Assembly: GCA_964389005.1 (NCBI GenBank)
Contig: CAYMCV010000118.1
Coordinates: 1 to 7,537 of the forward strand
Reading direction: 5' to 3'
DNA from: CAYMCV01 sp964389005
GTDB taxonomy: Bacteria > Bacillota > Clostridia > Lachnospirales > Lachnospiraceae
DNA length: 7,537 bases
The position numbers were made by a program, and so were the translations under genes. The notes beneath the pieces were generated by a model. The model was given only the letters and a program-made list of their open reading frames with translations. It had not been told where the DNA came from and did no database searches. How positions within the stretch are numbered: the stretch's first letter is position 1; each line of letters begins with the position of its first letter. Positions 6,205-7,537 of the stretch are shown piece after piece.

Positions 6205-6960
6205 ATGTGCAGACGCGGAATCCTTAATTGCATAGTCCTTTTTACTGCTTTATTGCTGATGTGTGGATGCAAATCCCAAATACCGGAATTATCCGAGGAC
6301 GATAAGGAAATTGTGACGAGATATATGGCGGACAGTTTACTTCGTCATGATGTTTCGTACAAGGCAACATTGCTAAATGAGGAAGAAAAGGCCGCTGAGG
6401 AGCAGAAGCGCAAAGAAATTGCGGAAGAATTGGAACGGCAGAAAGCTGAAGAAGAAAGAATTCTCGCCGAGAAAGAAGCTGAAAAAGTTGCCGACAACCC
6501 GGAGGTCGTCGGCGGAAAGAAGAACGAGGATATACTTCTTACGGATGTCGATGAATTTCTTGGCATTGACAATACAGATATTACTTATGTGGGTTATGAG
6601 GTATGTGATGTATATCCGAAGGAAGAAGAACTTGTGCTATCTGTGAAAGCAACGGAAGGTCATAAATTGTTGGTATTGAATTTTCATGTTGAGAATACCG
6701 ATGCCGGCGAGAATGCGGTTGATTTATCGGAACTCGCTGTAAAGTATAGATTCTCGGTCAATGGAGAGGCTTATAAATCTGCACTGATGACTTTTTTGGA
6801 GAGCGATTTGGCAACTTATTCCGGTGAGTTTGCACCCAAGGAAGGGACGGAGTGCGTTTTGATGATTGAGGTTTTATCCGATGTCAGCATCGACAGTATT
6901 ATGATGCAAATACGGAAGAACGATACGAATGAGAAAGGTACCTTTGCTTTAGCCCCTTAG
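6205..6960 (+). CDS. Lipoprotein with charged coiled coil and a DUF4352-like beta domain
   Basis: The 251-residue protein starts with a short basic end and a hydrophobic helix (about 6-19) closed by a lipobox-like MCG-C. C22 is the predicted lipidated residue, so the mature protein is tethered to the outer face of the membrane. Residues about 52-93 are almost all K, E, A, R and Q (EEEKAAEEQKRKEIAEELER and on) and should form an extended helix or coiled coil. The C-terminal part (about 105-250) is beta-rich. Its pattern, GHKLLVLNFHVENTD, then a variable stretch, then FAPKEGTECVLMIEV, resembles DUF4352-type immunoglobulin-like domains of secreted Firmicutes proteins. That resemblance is from memory of the family pattern and is moderate. 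GGAG at 6193-6196, 8 bases upstream, supports this ATG over the out-of-frame ATGs at 6191 and 6201. It is a separate transcription unit next to a sensor kinase, so a role in signal perception is possible but unproven. Confidence 0.88.
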   Translation: MCRRGILNCIVLFTALLLMCGCKSQIPELSEDDKEIVTRYMADSLLRHDVSYKATLLNEEEKAAEEQKRKEIAEELERQKAEEERILAEKEAEKVADNPEVVGGKKNEDILLTDVDEFLGIDNTDITYVGYEVCDVYPKEEELVLSVKATEGHKLLVLNFHVENTDAGENAVDLSELAVKYRFSVNGEAYKSALMTFLESDLATYSGEFAPKEGTECVLMIEVLSDVSIDSIMMQIRKNDTNEKGTFALAP

Positions 6961-7023
6961 TGATATGGGAATCGTACTGATATTTTACAAGTATTTTTTA
7001 TTGATTAAGCTTCCAAAAGCTGC

Positions 7024-7067
7024 GCGATTTCCTTCTTGATAAAGAAAGGGAATCGCTCTTTTTATTT
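7024..7067 (+). terminator. Intrinsic terminator after the lipoprotein gene
   Basis: GCGATTTCC (7024-7032) pairs with GGGAATCGC (7048-7056) over 9 bp with one G-U. The stem continues inside through TTCTT and AAGAA with one bulged A, around the loop GATA or similar. TCTTTTTATTT follows directly. This ends the lipoprotein transcript 64 bases after its stop codon. Confidence 0.88.
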
Positions 7068-7084
7068 GATTTATTGAGATAAAA

Positions 7085-7124
7085 TGTAAATTGAAAAAAG
7101 AATTTGTAAATTAAAGAAAAAATG
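7085..7124 (+). repeat. Two tandem A-rich 20-bp repeats (possible UP element)
   Basis: Two units of 20 bp, both starting TGTAAATT (7085 and 7105) and continuing as A-rich tracts, agree at 16 of 20 positions. They end 2 bases before a perfect -35. A-tracts repeated at about two helical turns directly upstream of -35 are typical of UP elements that bind the RNA polymerase alpha subunit. A binding site for a regulator is the alternative. Confidence 0.55.
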
Positions 7125-7126
7125 TA

Positions 7127-7155
7127 TTGACATTAGTGAAATAAGTTGTTATTAT
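7127..7155 (+). promoter_or_regulatory. Very strong promoter of the ORF-less 3' region
   Basis: A perfect TTGACA (7127-7132) and TATTAT (7150-7155, 5 of 6) are separated by exactly 17 bp. With the A-rich repeats upstream, this is the best promoter in the window and resembles promoters of stable RNAs. Predicted start is near 7162. No open reading frame with a ribosome binding site follows within the window. Confidence 0.85.
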
Positions 7156-7161
7156 GTTCAA

Positions 7162-7537
7162 GTCGCCTCGAGAAAACGGTGCTTCAAAAAACGCATCGGT
7201 ATTGACAGATGGTGGCTTTTATTATGACAGAACCTTGACAAATAAACAGCAATGCAACCCTGAAAATTCAAGAAAGCAATGAGCATTGCGAATACAAAAA
7301 TAATGACGCGATTGTGCTTGCACAAAATCGCGGAAGGATTTTTGGATTCATAGGGCGAATGCCCGTGACGAAATAAACGCGAAGCGTTTATGAGTTGCAA
7401 TGCGAGTAACGTAAGTTAATCGTATTTATACGAAGGACGATAAGTCATTCGTGCCAGTGCGAATGAAGTTGATTTACTGAACGTAGACCACTTCACATTG
7501 CGGAGAAAATTTCAGAGAAACAAAACCTAAACAAAGT
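7162..7537 (+). other. Structured, non-coding transcribed region; candidate rRNA operon leader
   Basis: No believable gene lies here. The RNA would fold into many hairpins: 7177-7182 with 7193-7198; 7276-7280 with 7285-7289; CGCGATT 7307-7313 with 7326-7332; GGGC 7353-7356 with 7361-7364; ATAAACGC 7373-7380 with 7384-7391; TAAC 7407-7410 with 7415-7418 around a GTAA loop; 7420-7424 with 7429-7433; CATTCG 7446-7451 with 7460-7465; and, as an alternative to the last, 7464-7469 with 7490-7495. At 7229-7249 the sequence AGAACCTTGACAAATAAACA resembles the boxA antitermination signal of Firmicutes rRNA operons (CTTTGAAAACT type). A strong promoter, boxA and hairpins together suggest the leader of a 16S-23S-5S operon that continues beyond base 7537. 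A stand-alone structured RNA, or a repeat family, remains possible. No terminator is seen. Confidence 0.45.

Noticed and set aside
7235..7240. Third TTGACA as another promoter
   Set aside because: Nothing resembling a -10 lies 16-18 bp downstream. The sequence is better explained as part of the boxA-like stretch.
7158..7400. 80-codon open frame on the minus strand
   Set aside because: It overlaps the hairpin-rich region and the promoter, has no ribosome binding site that I can see, and its composition follows the inverted repeats. It looks like a by-product of structured non-coding DNA.
7276..7465. CRISPR-like array of short palindromes
   Set aside because: The hairpins differ from one another in sequence and spacing. 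There is no constant repeat unit and no spacer periodicity.

Overview
This window looks like a chromosomal segment of a low-GC Gram-positive anaerobe of the class Clostridia, most likely a member of Lachnospiraceae. The reasons are the AT-rich sequence, the gene order rnr-smpB-ssrA, strong GGAGG ribosome binding sites, a tmRNA without an encoded CCA, and kinase and regulator sequences typical of that family. The family assignment is inference from pattern recognition, not a database match. All recognised genes read on the + strand.

Bases 1-2292 hold the ribosome-rescue block: the 3' part of rnr (RNase R), smpB and the tmRNA gene ssrA, which has its own promoter. tmRNA and SmpB free ribosomes stalled on mRNAs that lack a stop codon, and RNase R degrades those mRNAs. 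Just after ssrA lie a duplicated copy of its 3' end, an inverted copy of its T-arm between the two, and then a clean intrinsic terminator (2263-2292).

Bases 2294-3846 hold a probable two-gene unit. The first gene encodes a Nudix protein with a full catalytic box and an NrtR-like C-terminal winged helix. The second encodes a small single-pass membrane protein that I do not recognise.

Bases 3847-6108 hold a two-component system: an OmpR/PhoB-type response regulator and its HAMP-containing sensor kinase, behind a promoter region that looks activator-dependent. Bases 6109-7068 hold a lipoprotein gene with its own near-consensus promoter and an intrinsic terminator.

Bases 7069-7537 contain no believable gene. 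They start with A-rich tandem repeats and a very strong promoter (TTGACA, 17 bp, TATTAT). A stretch of about 375 bases follows that is dense in hairpins and contains a boxA-like sequence. My best reading is the leader of an rRNA operon whose 16S gene starts just past the window. A stand-alone structured RNA or a dispersed repeat are the alternatives.
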